A stretch of 64,000 nt of DNA from Sipunculus nudus. Taxonomy: Eukaryota > Annelida > Sipuncula > Golfingiida > Sipunculidae. This document shows positions 34,880 through 45,905 of the stretch, piece by piece. The position numbers and the translations under genes are program-made. The notes beneath the pieces were generated by a model. That model was given only the letters and a program-made list of their open reading frames with translations. It had not been told where the DNA came from and ran no database searches. Where the stretch lies: NCBI GenBank assembly GCA_026874595.1, contig CM049320.1:10485464-10549463 (forward strand), written 5' to 3'. Numbering within the stretch: position 1 is the first letter of the stretch; each line of letters starts with the position of its first letter.

Positions 34880-35153
34880 GCTTATACTCGATTATCCTGG
34901 TGTCAACCAGGTTCAAAGTACCACTCCTGCGAGTCCTGATGTCATACCTATTGCTGGGACTTAACAGCGAGGAAAGGCGCACACGTTTGTGAGTGAAACA
35001 CGATTATTAGACACAGTTTCCCAATTAAGCCTGTAGAGCGCTCACCCTGGCTGGGGGCCGACCGTGAAAAATCTCACCGCCTCTGCTGAGATTCGAACTC
35101 ACGACCCCCAGCGTTGAGTCCTGTGCTCTACCCCTGAGCCACAGAAGCCGGTT
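34880..35153 (-). mobile_element. SINE family A, copy 2 (inverted, 3' truncated)
   Basis: On the minus strand it reads 'ccggcttctgtggctcaggg', a B box 'gagttcgaatctcagc', 'cacggtcggccccc', 'gggtgagcgctctac', 'aattgggaaactgtg' and 'cctggttgacaccagg' near its end. This is the same order of blocks as the copies at 3.24 and 59.93 kb. The final 'ctccaccaaa' tail is missing or degenerate. Confidence 0.78.
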
Positions 35154-37091
35154 CAAATATAACTATACATTAAAGCTGCTTATTACAAATCCGCTAATTA
35201 TGTATGTAAGAATCTATAAAAAGCGTTCCTAATTCACTGAGATAAAAATGTAATTGATTAATTAAATTAAACAATAGCAAATATTGGTTTCTTCATAAAA
35301 TAAGGTATAAACTTGCGTCAGTTAGAATCTGTCTCCAAATCATATAACGCGTCGAATGTGTATATTATAAAGAGAACGATAAACATATATGAAACGAGAT
35401 GTACGAATACTAGAATATTCAAACAAACCATTTCATATTGAGCGTATTTGTATTCGTTTGTGTGAACTTATGTGTGGACGGCCTTTGCAATTAACTTGCA
35501 AATCGAGCATTATATTTCTTGTCGATTGTCGGTCGATGTATAAAAGTCATGTGTAAAATGTAAATGCTAAATGTAATCAAACATTCGAAAAAAAAAATAA
35601 TTTGTAACCCTACGTGGAAATGCATATGGAAATCTCCAAATTCCAAGTAAGATCTCTTTTAATAAGGAGATTTGTATTGGAATCGGACTTGGACTCGAAC
35701 CTCAGTGGCTTAGAGTAGGACTTGAATTGACTCGTACCCTGATCCGGACTAACAATATGACTCGGATGGTGTGAACTGCACTACAAAACAGTTAACATTT
35801 ACTTGGCAAATCAATACAGAACAAATGCAGGATTGAAATCAATCTCATACACTTCTGTTTTTAAATCAAAGGTCAGAGGTCACTTATGTAGTGCCAGATT
35901 TCCACTTGTTGCAGAAATCGGTTTCCAAGCATTTCTAACTATACTGACTGCAAGTATCGCCACCTGGCGTCGTTAATTAATGCTAATAAAAATAATAAGG
36001 TACAGATGTTTGATAATCCATGATCAAACTTTTTCTGCATTAATCTAAAGGTCAAGAGTGGCAGCAGAGAAGTCAAATTTCCACTTGTTGCGCATGGAAT
36101 CGAATTCCTACATTAACTCAACTGCCTTGCAGCCGACTCAGACGCGTCTCACAGGTGGGCGTTGATGGAATCAGTCGGGTGCCTGTTTCGTTTGGCGGGT
36201 CTGCCTCGGGGTTTCTAATTATAACCAGTCATTGCTACCATGCGGCCTAAATATACCACCAGATCAGGGCCAACTTCTCGTTACATGGCGGCAACTCAAA
36301 AATGCCTTGACACATGTTACCCGCTTCAGGTGAAACAAATGTTGCACATTCACTGAGCACAGGTCGGTTTTGTTAAGTATCGCTTACGTCGAATGCATAC
36401 AATTTTCCAACTGTGCCGCAGGTTTATGGTAAGCTGCAAGTGAATGCCGCCTCTGACGCAAGTCTCAGCTTAGTGTATTTGCACTTGGAAGACATCGCCA
36501 AAGGATAACATCGAAGTGGACGTCTGCATTATAACCGTTACTGCGTGCAAGGACGCCTGGGTTTTATTAACTATAGATCAGAATCAATGAAAATACCTCA
36601 TGGTTATAGAAGAGGGGCCACTTCACGTGACAAGTGACGTCACCACCGGTCATTTGCATCACTGGCCACGGTGTAGAAAAAAAGGTGAGTGTTTGCGGAC
36701 ATACCTGGAAATATCTGCACGTGTCGCACCTGTTACACTTGTTGTATAAACATATATACGCTAGCTGTAAAACATCAACATTTAACAACCAATATTTGTA
36801 TTTTGACCAAAAGGCCAAGGTCCACGAAGCTATTTTCTGACGTCATTATGCATTTCTTGGTTTGTGCTTTAAATAGGAGCAGATATATGAGGCCAGGTAC
36901 ATTGCACTTTTCTCATGATAATTATAATATACGATTTATTATCTATTAATGATCAAATCTAAAGTACTTGTTCCAAAAGTTTATTTCAGGTTGACAATTT
37001 TAAACCGTCGCCTAGTATCATGTGTACAGGTCGTCGGCTATCACAGGGTTGACATAAGTTTCGGGCACAACTCCTCACTTTTACTAACACA

Positions 37092-37092
<1 letters not shown>
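35154..37092. other. Gene-free stretch
   Basis: No exon recognised. The segments 35860-35910 and 36044-36100 share 'aaaggtca' followed by 'atttccacttgttgc', a loose duplication. Sequence at 36.1-36.5 kb is GC-richer than its surroundings and appears single-copy in this window. Confidence 0.35.
35870..35882 (+). promoter_or_regulatory. DR1 nuclear-receptor-type site
   Basis: AGGTCA-G-AGGTCA is a perfect direct repeat of the receptor half-site with one-base spacing, the element bound by RXR, HNF4 and related receptors in animals. There is no adjacent gene in the window, so function is unknown. Confidence 0.3.

Positions 37093-37163
<71 letters not shown>
37093..37163. repeat. (AT)n microsatellite
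   Basis: About 70 bp of TA dinucleotides with a single extra A near 37131. Confidence 0.95.
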
Positions 37164-37165
<2 letters not shown>

Positions 37166-38519
37166 CCACCCTTTATTCAGCACACTCCCGAGCTGTAAAC
37201 GACCCCCTTTAGGAAATGTTATGTTTTCATGGTCATTGATTGGTTATTTGGCAATGTGTCTGTTATCAAATTTATTAATATAGTTATGAACCAATTAAAA
37301 TCATTTTGTTTTTATTTTTCGGGTAAATATCAAGATACTCTTTGCCATTGTGACATAAGACAAGGCACTTATTTATTCGGAGGTCTAGAGTCATATTTGA
37401 TATGAGGGACCGCCCTTGTTCCAGATGGCAGGGCTTACCATCGATTCAACCATAGGTTTGGTGAACCGTGACATATATTTTTCTGGGTATCCATATATTT
37501 CCTTGTAAAGCACACAGGAAATTATGATGAGGGCCTTCATAGGCCTATTGCCAGTTAAATTCAAATGTTCCTGAGTCCCCCTTCTCACTTTTTCCATACT
37601 GAAATATTAAAAAAGATCCTCTTCTCCTGGAATACCCGCCAAGGGAGGTTAATCTTGGTGTACAAACTATCAACTAAATATTCTACCATTAAATGTCAAT
37701 AATAATATAAATTCCTTTATAAGTAGTTTTGGTACAAAAATACCATTGTATGACAGAAAGATCAAAAAGCTATCAACTGAAGCCCGCGTACCCACCTAGG
37801 TTTAGCTGGTTTAATCGGTTCCTTGAAAAATATAAAAATAAGGAACTCCATTTAGGCCAAAAAACGTTTATGTAGCTTAAATCTGGTTATCTTATTCCTT
37901 TTCATCTGCGTTGAACGCTGGTATTCAGGTTTTCTCTTCGTGAGGGATGAGATACCTTGGTAATACGTAAGTTCACAAACCACCAATTCATGTTCCTTCG
38001 TTTTGCGTGGTCGTTATGCCGATATAACGAGGTCATAAAATCCGCGCTGTGCGGCGTGGGGCGATCACCAAGTATACAAAATTAGAACTCCTCTACGTAG
38101 CACTTGCTGCTTCCCCGTAGATTAGTACTGATCCGGTAGCTATTCTTGGCATAAACACGGGCTAAAAATTATTTTTTGTCAGGACCTTTTTACCCACAGG
38201 AGTTTCTTGCACTAGACCAAAAACTTCAAAGAGATAAATTGGCAAAATAATATAAATAAATAAAAAATATTTAAGATGAATTAGTTAAAAAGTCTGTTAA
38301 AAAATAAATGGAAAGTAAAGTTTCTTCTATGTTTTAACTGCTTGATATTTCGAACTTGCTAGATATTTGAATATGATTATCCTGAATTTTTAAAACTGAT
38401 CACAGCAAGCTTCTTTTGCTTCCTTATATGTGTATATGAATTGATGTATATGTTACATCTAAAGTATAGGATGAAGCATGAGATAAGTGATGGGTCATCA
38501 AAACAAAATGCGCAAGACG
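37164..38519. other. Gene-free stretch
   Basis: No exon, RNA gene or repeat recognised. Confidence 0.4.
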
Positions 38520-39040
38520 CCAATCACAAATACCTCTTATCCTACTACTACCCCTACAGCTACCACATTACATCAGCTTCTCCCCTGTCACTTCTCCTAC
38601 AACTATCACACCTACTAAATCTACCACTAACTCCATCTAACTCTCCTTCTACAACTATCACATCTACTAAATCTACCTCTGACTCCACCTATCACGTCTC
38701 CTACAACAATAATAGTTTTCTACAACTACCAACACACCTTACTATACCAGTAGTCATCACAGGTACAACATCTATCACTGCACCTACAACTACAATACTA
38801 CAATAATCCCTCCCCCCCCCCCCCACCCCCCCCCCCCACCCCCCATCGCCACCCTAAAGCTATCAAAGACAAATCATCCAAACAAACTACTATACATCTA
38901 CCACTATACTTACAATTATATCAACAACTATCAAGATTATAATGTATCTGCCACTACACTCATACCTACTATATTTACTGCTTAATTTCTACTACTCCTA
39001 CTTAGAACTACGTGTATCACTACATGACTATATACTGTGA
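38520..39040 (+). repeat. Degenerate CTA/ACT-rich low-complexity array
   Basis: Loose repeats of 'ctacaactatcac' and 'cctactaaatctacc' run through 38540-38800 and resume at 38885-39040. They are split by a poly-C block at about 38811-38842. The open frame over the first half encodes only Ser/Thr-rich repetitive peptide and is not supported as a gene. Confidence 0.75.
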
Positions 39041-39046
39041 CTATAC

Positions 39047-39530
39047 TGTTGGGTTCGTATTCGCGAGGTTAAAATTTCGCGATTTTCACTTTTTCTTTGT
39101 TTTGCGAGGGTTCCCTATTCGTGATCCCACCATAACCTAAAATAATGAAAACAGAGTATATCAAGGTGATATTATAAGGTTTAATTATATTAATAAAATA
39201 TGCGCGAAAACATGTCAACTGGATCGGGGCCACATGTTACATGTTAAATACTCGCAGATGATATGAAAAATAGGATATTATTTATATTAGCAATATTTGA
39301 TTTACAGGTAACATACAAGATCTATTGTTATTATTATTATATTTCTAATTGGAATTAAAACATGTGAGATGTTACATATATATGCTTCAATCGATCCCCT
39401 CCCCTCCCTCAATCCTGGTTATGCCCCTGGATGAATGTCTCTTATTCACGACGGTTTTATTTTCGCGATAATTTTTCTTTCGCGAATATCGGGAACTTCA
39501 AACCCTCACGAATAATAAGACAACAATCCT
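39047..39530. mobile_element. MITE-like element with 'TTCGCGATTTTCAC' ends, copy 2
   Basis: The left end 'tgttgggttcgtattcgcga', 'atttcgcgattttcac' and 'ttgcgagggtt' faces a right end 'cgacggttttattttcgcga', 'tttcgcgaata' and 'aaccctcacgaataataaga'. It is the shorter, uninterrupted form of the element at 13405-14213. The interior is AT-rich without coding frames. Confidence 0.62.
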
Positions 39531-40728
39531 ATACGGAAAATGGAATATGTTTTTATTTTCACCGTGTTTAAAAAGCGCGATGATCCATAGGTAAAGTTTT
39601 CAGAAAATGTTGTAACCCCCATCGAGACAAATGTGCAACTCATCATAAACCTTATATTATAAGACAGTGTGTTTATGATAAACAACATATTTCTTTATAC
39701 GGGATGCCTCTGTGAGGAAATACCTATTGGAGGAAACAGCTTCCACATGCCAGCTCAGCCAATTAAGTGAGCTGTATGTATGCAGATCTAAGATACGCTT
39801 TATCATATCATATTGCCGACGCCTCTTCTTCTGTGTGTATACAGGTCAAGCAAATGTATTCCAAATCTCATTATTTTATCATGTAACACACATGCCTATA
39901 AAAAAAATGAATATAGATTTTAAATAAACTGAACCAAATTCCTTGATGAAAAGCATTTTTCTATCAACGAAAAAAAATGAGTATGTGTCATTTGTTAAAA
40001 AAACATTGGCACATCTATGAGCACTGTCATCTCGGCAGTGACGTCACGAAGAGGGGAACCCCCTGTGACTAAACATTTAGATCTCATCAAAACCTTATGT
40101 TCCTGGCACTGTCAGCAGTCAATTTTCAGGGAAGAATAAATACAAAATGTATTGCTAGATTTATGTCATTTTTAAATTTTGTCTGTGACGTCACACTATG
40201 CTATAGCCAATCATGTCAGGGCCCAGTCTCTCTTCTGGATGAAATGCTCCATGCACATAACGTCTCCGCGTGATATTCTATTGGCTTACCTTACCTTCAT
40301 GTTCGACCCCTGGTAGTTTCATTTCATGTTCTCACTGGTGAAGTCACATAGCCAGACGGTGTGGTTATTTTCTGTGGCCATACAACTATAATTTGAGGAT
40401 TTGGCGTGGTCCACATAAAGCGTTATTCCGCTTTTACTTTGTCGATACACGTCCCTTTGCCAAGCTGCATGTCCTCGGAATACTTTCGTGTCGCATTCCC
40501 GCGCCCTTATCGAACTTGGACAGTTTTATATCTCCCAGATAAACTCGAAACCGCTCAACTGAGTACCACTAAAACCCGGATGTCGCAAATCTTATGTCGA
40601 GTTATGAGTTTACCGCTATTTGAAATCATATTGGTAGAGCATTAGCCATGACAATATGACATTCAGGCCGTTTAAAAATAAACTGATATCGGGGCCTGCG
40701 AGTCATGATACAATCCATGATAGAATAC
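39531..40728. other. Gene-free stretch
   Basis: No exon recognised. Several TGACGTCA-like sites occur (near 40038 and 40188), too few to call a regulatory element. Confidence 0.4.
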
Positions 40729-41145
40729 CCATTCAAAGGGTCCGATCAACATATTTGCTGTGTGGTAGTATTTAACATTAGAGGCTTATATGGTCCTTTT
40801 TCATATACTAAATAATGAAGAGATGATGTTGTTACAAACAATTTGTGGTGGCGAGAACTGAAGTTTGAAGCAGCTTATCCTACTGCAGTTGCCGCCATCA
40901 CGCCTTCATGACTGACTGAGAGACAAACTTTCCGAGTAAAACCAGCCTCGTTATTAATAACTGCAGCTTGAATACACTTAAGTCAACCGTGAAAGTAATA
41001 TTTATTAATTTCCCAAAAGAATAACATCCCTTTTTGTCTTAACTGGAGAAAATGACAGTTCGACAAGCAGACGAAAATGAAAAAGTACTGTTAGAAATGG
41101 CGTGCACATCTACTTATACTAGAATTGATCCTAACCCTACAGCTT
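40729..41145 (-). repeat. Dispersed ~400-bp repeat, inverted copy
   Basis: Inverse partner of 26264-26665; shared blocks are listed there. The two copies are about 14 kb apart in opposite orientation and moderately diverged. Confidence 0.7.
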
Positions 41146-42970
41146 GTGCTGCCACCTCAACGTCTTCAGTTCATTAAAAATCGACGTTTAACTTTTTTAC
41201 ATGCCAAACTCGTTAGCTCGCCAGTCACCTTGAGGGTGTAGCTGTGATCCATACCGCGATCGATTCTCTTTATTTTCAAGGCAGTAATGTAACAAGAAAT
41301 GTAACAACGACATTGCAACAGTACCAAAATATATATATGGGAATTATTCGTATAAGAATCATATTTTTTCATCTATATATGTTAACTCGCGTACACGTAT
41401 CTATTAAAGTCCGGGTGTTTGCCGTATACCGGTGTTAGCACTTAGCTTGTCTCAAACAGTCATATATGGATTTCTCTGGAATAATAATGGCATGTTATAG
41501 ATAAAATAAGGTTGGTTAAACTTGTGTTTAACCCGTTTCAATAATTGGAGTGATTAGCAGTTTCGTCACTTACGGTGACATCTGCTAGAGGTATTTGGTA
41601 CTATTACCGCGTAAAAAAGGGTAAATAGCAGACGCTGTAGCAATGATAATGGTACCCTCGACCGCTTTTGGCGGAGGTATGCGCTCTATGGGTAGAGTTT
41701 TAAGGTAATGATAGAGGGCAGCAAAACTGGACGAAGGGTAGTTTTAACGATCTGAAGAAAAGTAATCAGAATATATACGAACATTCATCGTACACAAAAC
41801 ATGCAATACAGGTCCCTTACTTTGGGGCCGGGGGTCCATTTTCTTCATCCGTTTAACTTCTGAATTTAGTTCCAAAAAACGAAGCAAAAAAGTGTGTATG
41901 GCACATTATTTTGGTACATTTGAAAACAAATGTGTTTGCTCTTACGTTAGGTTTCTTTGCCCTGGCATGGAGGGGGGGGGGGGGGGGGGTTGGAACCTGG
42001 CTTCTCTCTACGTGGTTGGTTGGGGATATGCTATTTTGTGCACACATTTGTGGTCCACGTGACATATGGTTCAGTCACCTCACCTAAAGTTCACACTCAA
42101 ACTGCTAATTTATTTTTTGGAAAATGCTGAATATAAAGTAAAATTAAAATTGTGGCAGGTGTGATAAATAAAATATGATATAAAGGAAAGTTAGTCAAAT
42201 GTCGATAATTAGTTCACCGAACGTGATCATTACAAACATGCTGTTATGATTATTACCGAGTCAAACTCATACACATACGGACGCTTACGAGCGTAAATAA
42301 ACTGACATTATTGCACTGTCAGGTCCAGCATAGCATGACAGCAGCCACACGAGCTGCGGCAACCTGAGCGTGGTCTGGCAGTCAGGCATATGGTCCTAGC
42401 AGCCCGCGTGCTGTTACAGCATTCACGCGGCAGATGCCAGATCACTTGAAAGGGGACTCCAGCTTCCTCCAAGGATCAACACGGTATAGCCAACAGTGCT
42501 GGAACAGTACTGGAAACATATAGGGCAATTAACAGGTAGGATTTTACATTTTTATATTCTTTTTTTTAATACTTTCATGTGCTGTATTACGCATATGGTT
42601 GCGCCGGCTGATATCATCTTAATCAGCAACGTAATGTAAGGTAAGATATTGCTAACGAAGCATAATACATTGTGGATGGGGTTTTGGTGAGAGTAAACCA
42701 GTATATTTTACTGCAAGAAGTGCGTGTGTGTGTGGGGGGGGGGGGAGTGATAAGAAACTAATATAATGTACTTGAAGTATATATTAGGCGTCCTGTTGTT
42801 GATGGTATACTAATATGTGGTATTGCAAATATATATTAGAGCGTTTTGGTAGGGCAATGACATTATCAGTAAACTAATACATGGTACTGTAAGTATAGTA
42901 TTTAGGGGATAATATATATTGGGGGGGGGGGAATAAACTATAACCTATGGTACTGAAAATATATATTAGG
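41146..42970. other. Gene-free stretch
   Basis: No exon recognised. G runs occur near 41970-41988, 42735-42745 and 42920-42930. A loosely repeated phrase ('taatatgtggtattgcaaat', 'taatacatggtactgtaagt', 'ataacctatggtactgaaaa') occurs at roughly 70-100 bp spacing between 42757 and 42960. Confidence 0.4.
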
Positions 42971-42973
42971 GTA

Positions 42974-43195
42974 TTGTTATGGGGGACATAAAATCGGACC
43001 GAACTGTCTCGCTAGTGAAGCTTGCTTTTCTAGCGAAGCGGTTGGTACGCCGGACTTGTGCGCCACCAACGTGGGTTCGAATCCCGGATCGGCCCAGAAT
43101 TTTCCCTGAATAATTTGTCTTCTTAACAAAATGGAGGTTCGTCCGGGGTACGTAATCTGTTGTTATTAGGTCGTAACATAAAATTGGGGGCTCGT
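42974..43195 (+). mobile_element. LTR-like element with internal tRNA-like sequence, copy 2
   Basis: Core 42974-43129 begins TTGTTA and ends TAACAA, with the same hairpin, A-box-like TAGCGAAGCGGTTGG and B box GGTTCGAATCC as the copy at 33.25 kb. Just after it, TGGAGGTTCGTCCGGGGT (43132-43149) resembles a primer-binding site complementary to tRNA-Pro. A second junction follows: CGTAACA (43172-43178) and then TGGGGGCTCGT (43185-43195), which equals the first 11 bases of that primer-binding site. This supports an LTR origin, possibly a rearranged pair of LTR ends. No gag or pol sequence is present. Confidence 0.6.
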
Positions 43196-44045
43196 AGTAT
43201 ATGATACTGAAAGGATTTAATAGGGCGTGGGAGGGGATGGGGGTTGATGGAGTAGAATATGTTTATTTAAACTAGAATACGCATTTACTGAAGGCCTTAT
43301 TTACAGGAGATAATACTAACTCTATGCCGGTGAATACAAGTACTTTTTATGTTTTCCGTAATGTTAGTTTCTTTTTTTGGAGGGGGGGGGTTGTTTAGAC
43401 GGGTAGCAGACCTTTGACCCGATAGAACCTATCTGGAACTCGAATGCTCGTTATTATTAAGATACTTTACACAGACATATATTTTTATATATTTGATAAC
43501 ACATTTAACGTTTTTGTCTGGCAGTCCTACATTTGGGACTGTATGATGTCCTAATGTATGTGTGATATTAAATGATGTTGATAACAGCCATACAACAATC
43601 GATTGTGTGATCTTATGAAAAGTAGTATATTTTAGGTGAGACTTATACTCACATTAAAAAATTCCGGAAATAACATATGTTGTAACAATAGGGACACACA
43701 AGTCAAATCATTTATCTGAACCCAGGGACCGGAAATATGGAATGAGCGTTTATTTCTTTAATTGATCGACAAGACAAATATGTTCGATTTTGCAAATTCG
43801 CAGGAAGAATACAGACGTGCTGTAATTCCTGAAATTTGTAATTTTTAAACAACACAAGGTTTAATCCTCGTCAATTGTAAGAGTTTTAGATTATTTTTTT
43901 TGTACTATCAATATAAGTAATAATTTTTCTGAAGGGTTTAATTAACAAAACAAAAGGACCAATTAAAATACTAATTGAATGGTTAATTAGGGATAGAAAT
44001 AGTACTCTCTGTTTCACCTCCGCCGGTGTTCTTGTTTTTGGAATA

Positions 44046-44055
<10 letters not shown>
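43196..44055. other. Gene-free stretch
   Basis: Nothing recognised apart from a G run near 43380-43390. Confidence 0.4.

Positions 44056-44094
<39 letters not shown>
44056..44094. repeat. (AT)n microsatellite
   Basis: Pure TA repeats, about 39 bp, then GATA repeats leading into the tRNA-like SINE. Confidence 0.95.
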
Positions 44095-44096
<2 letters not shown>

Positions 44097-44103
44097 ATAG
44101 ATA

Positions 44104-44226
44104 GATAGGGTGGTTAAGGCAGCCGCACCGGTAATTGGTAGGTCGTGGGTTCGAATCCCACTGGCAGTGGACCGACTTTTGTGTGTATACCCTTTCCATC
44201 TATACACAGTGAACCAGCATAGCAAT
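44104..44226 (+). mobile_element. SINE family B, copy 1 (tRNA-derived)
   Basis: A tRNA-like head (GTGGTTAAGGC at 44110-44120, of the kind found in Ser/Leu tRNA A boxes, and B box GGTTCGAATCCC at 44148-44159) runs into a body 'ggcagtggaccgactttt', 'cctttccatc' and 'cacagtgaaccagcat'. The first bases of the tRNA are replaced by the microsatellite. The same 'ggcagt..accgactt' junction is seen at 61190, so this is a repeat and not a functional tRNA gene. Confidence 0.65.
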
Positions 44227-44659
44227 TCATACATATATATATATATACAGTCAAGCCCGCTTATTGTCATGTCAGTGGTGCATGCATAAATTATGAAAAT
44301 AACCGGGATGTGACATTATACGGGCTTCAACATGGATGTCCTTTTTGAGTCATAGAAGAAGCGTTATGTCTCAAATGAAATTAAATAAATCGTCAATTAA
44401 AAGAGAAAAGAAACGTTTATGAATATTTTTATTGCACAACGGCATAAAAAATCCGACTTGCCAACAGAAAGAGACGTAGCGTCTAGGTCATGAGGTCAAA
44501 TGTCTGGAAATATGCGGCACAGTTACAAGGTTATGCGTAGGCAAATTATTTTACAAGATAATTATTTCCCCGACTATTGCGACTTATTTTCCGGATATCT
44601 TCTGAATGACTCAAACTTCCATGGTCGTCGTTATGATAGGACTGTTTGGGAGCGGGCAT

Positions 44660-45905
44660 CGTCATGCCAATGTCAACTTTATTTAATATTCCAAGCTTTT
44701 ACAAAGAATTCTTAAAAAGTTATATAATGTTACGAATGAAATATTTTGAAAATGTTCCAGTTGAAAAGCAAATTATTTGGAATAATAAATTATTAAAAAT
44801 TGACAATGCTTTAACCTATTGGAAACAGTTTTCTGATGTAGGAATTAACACAGGATTAGATTTGTTTGATTACATGGGCAATATCAAGTCTTTTGAATTT
44901 TGGATTGGAAAAGGTATCTCAGGAATACATTTTTTAAAATGGTATGCCCTTGTGTCTAAGTTTAAATATCTTAAACCGCAAAATTTAAGTTCTATAGAGC
45001 CCTTTTCGTTTGCTTTTTATAATGGGGAGCAGATACTCATATCTGGTGCATCTTCAAAAGTAATATGTCAGTGCTTTGTTGGTACTATATTAAGAAAAGG
45101 GCCATATATTCCAAATATAGCAAGTTGCATGTCAGACATAGAGGTAGATTATAAGGAAGTATACAAGCTTCCCTTTAAAATATGTTTGGACACAAAATCT
45201 AGAGTGTTTCAATATAAATTGCTTAATAATTGTTTAGTAAATAATTATTGGTTATGTAAATGGAAGATTAAAGATTCTGATTCATGTACTTTTTGTAAAA
45301 GAGAGCAAGAACAATTAACACACTTGTTTTGGTCTTGCTATAAGGTTAGAACACTATGGTCAGATATTGAAAGGTGGTGTAAACAAAAAGGTATTAATAT
45401 TGATATAAATATCTCTACAGTCATGTACGGTGCTCCAATGGCACCTGTAGTAGGGAATTTAATTTTGTTTGTGGTGAAACAATATATAAATAGAGCTAGA
45501 AATTGTCAAGAAGGTCTATCTTTTGATAAAGCATGCCAGGAAATCTGGAAATATGCCAGAATAGAATTTATGATGGCACAAAAAAATAACTTGGTAACTA
45601 AGTTTCATAGTAGATGGGGAGAGTTTAGTTATGGGAGAGATTTCATAAATTATAGGTATACAGATAATTAGAGGATTTACTTTGAGAAAACAGGTATTAT
45701 ATACATATTTACTGCATTATTATCAGATATTTTGTTTTGGGAATATATAAAACACCATATGGAATTGGATAATACAATGTATATTGGTGAGACAGTGGAT
45801 CTTTATATACATATATATTGAAAGGATATCGAATTGTTTTGGAAACTTTCACTGTTTGTTTTGTATGTATTGTATTTGTTTGTTTGCAATAAAAAAAAAA
45901 AAAAA
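44660..45905 (+). mobile_element. 5'-truncated LINE (L1/Tx1-like), ORF2 C-terminus
   Basis: The open frame 44646-45671 encodes the end of a non-LTR retrotransposon ORF2. It includes a stretch typical of the segment after the reverse transcriptase (IPSFYKEFLKSY, VPVEKQIIWNNK) and the C-terminal zinc-binding knuckle C-x2-C-x8-H-x4-C (residues 214, 217, 226, 231: CTFCKREQEQLTHLFWSC). The endonuclease and catalytic reverse-transcriptase parts are absent. After the stop a 220-bp AT-rich 3' UTR leads to 'gcaat' and an A tail at 45889-45905. The frame is intact, so the insertion is fairly young, but it cannot move by itself. The exact 5' junction is uncertain, and I found no convincing target-site duplication. 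Confidence 0.88.

Noticed and set aside
36949-37183. Open frames encoding Ile-Tyr strings on both strands (also at 14507, 44014, 49695 and 58967)
   Set aside because: They are translations of (AT)n microsatellites and read equally well on both strands.
38441-38806. 121-aa Ser/Thr-rich frame, possible mucin-like protein
   Set aside because: It coincides with a loose CTACAACTATCAC repeat, has no signal peptide, and similar repeats continue outside the frame.
44500-44715. 71-aa frame just upstream of the LINE, considered as part of it
   Set aside because: It is in another frame and has no similarity to retrotransposon proteins; it only overlaps the junction.
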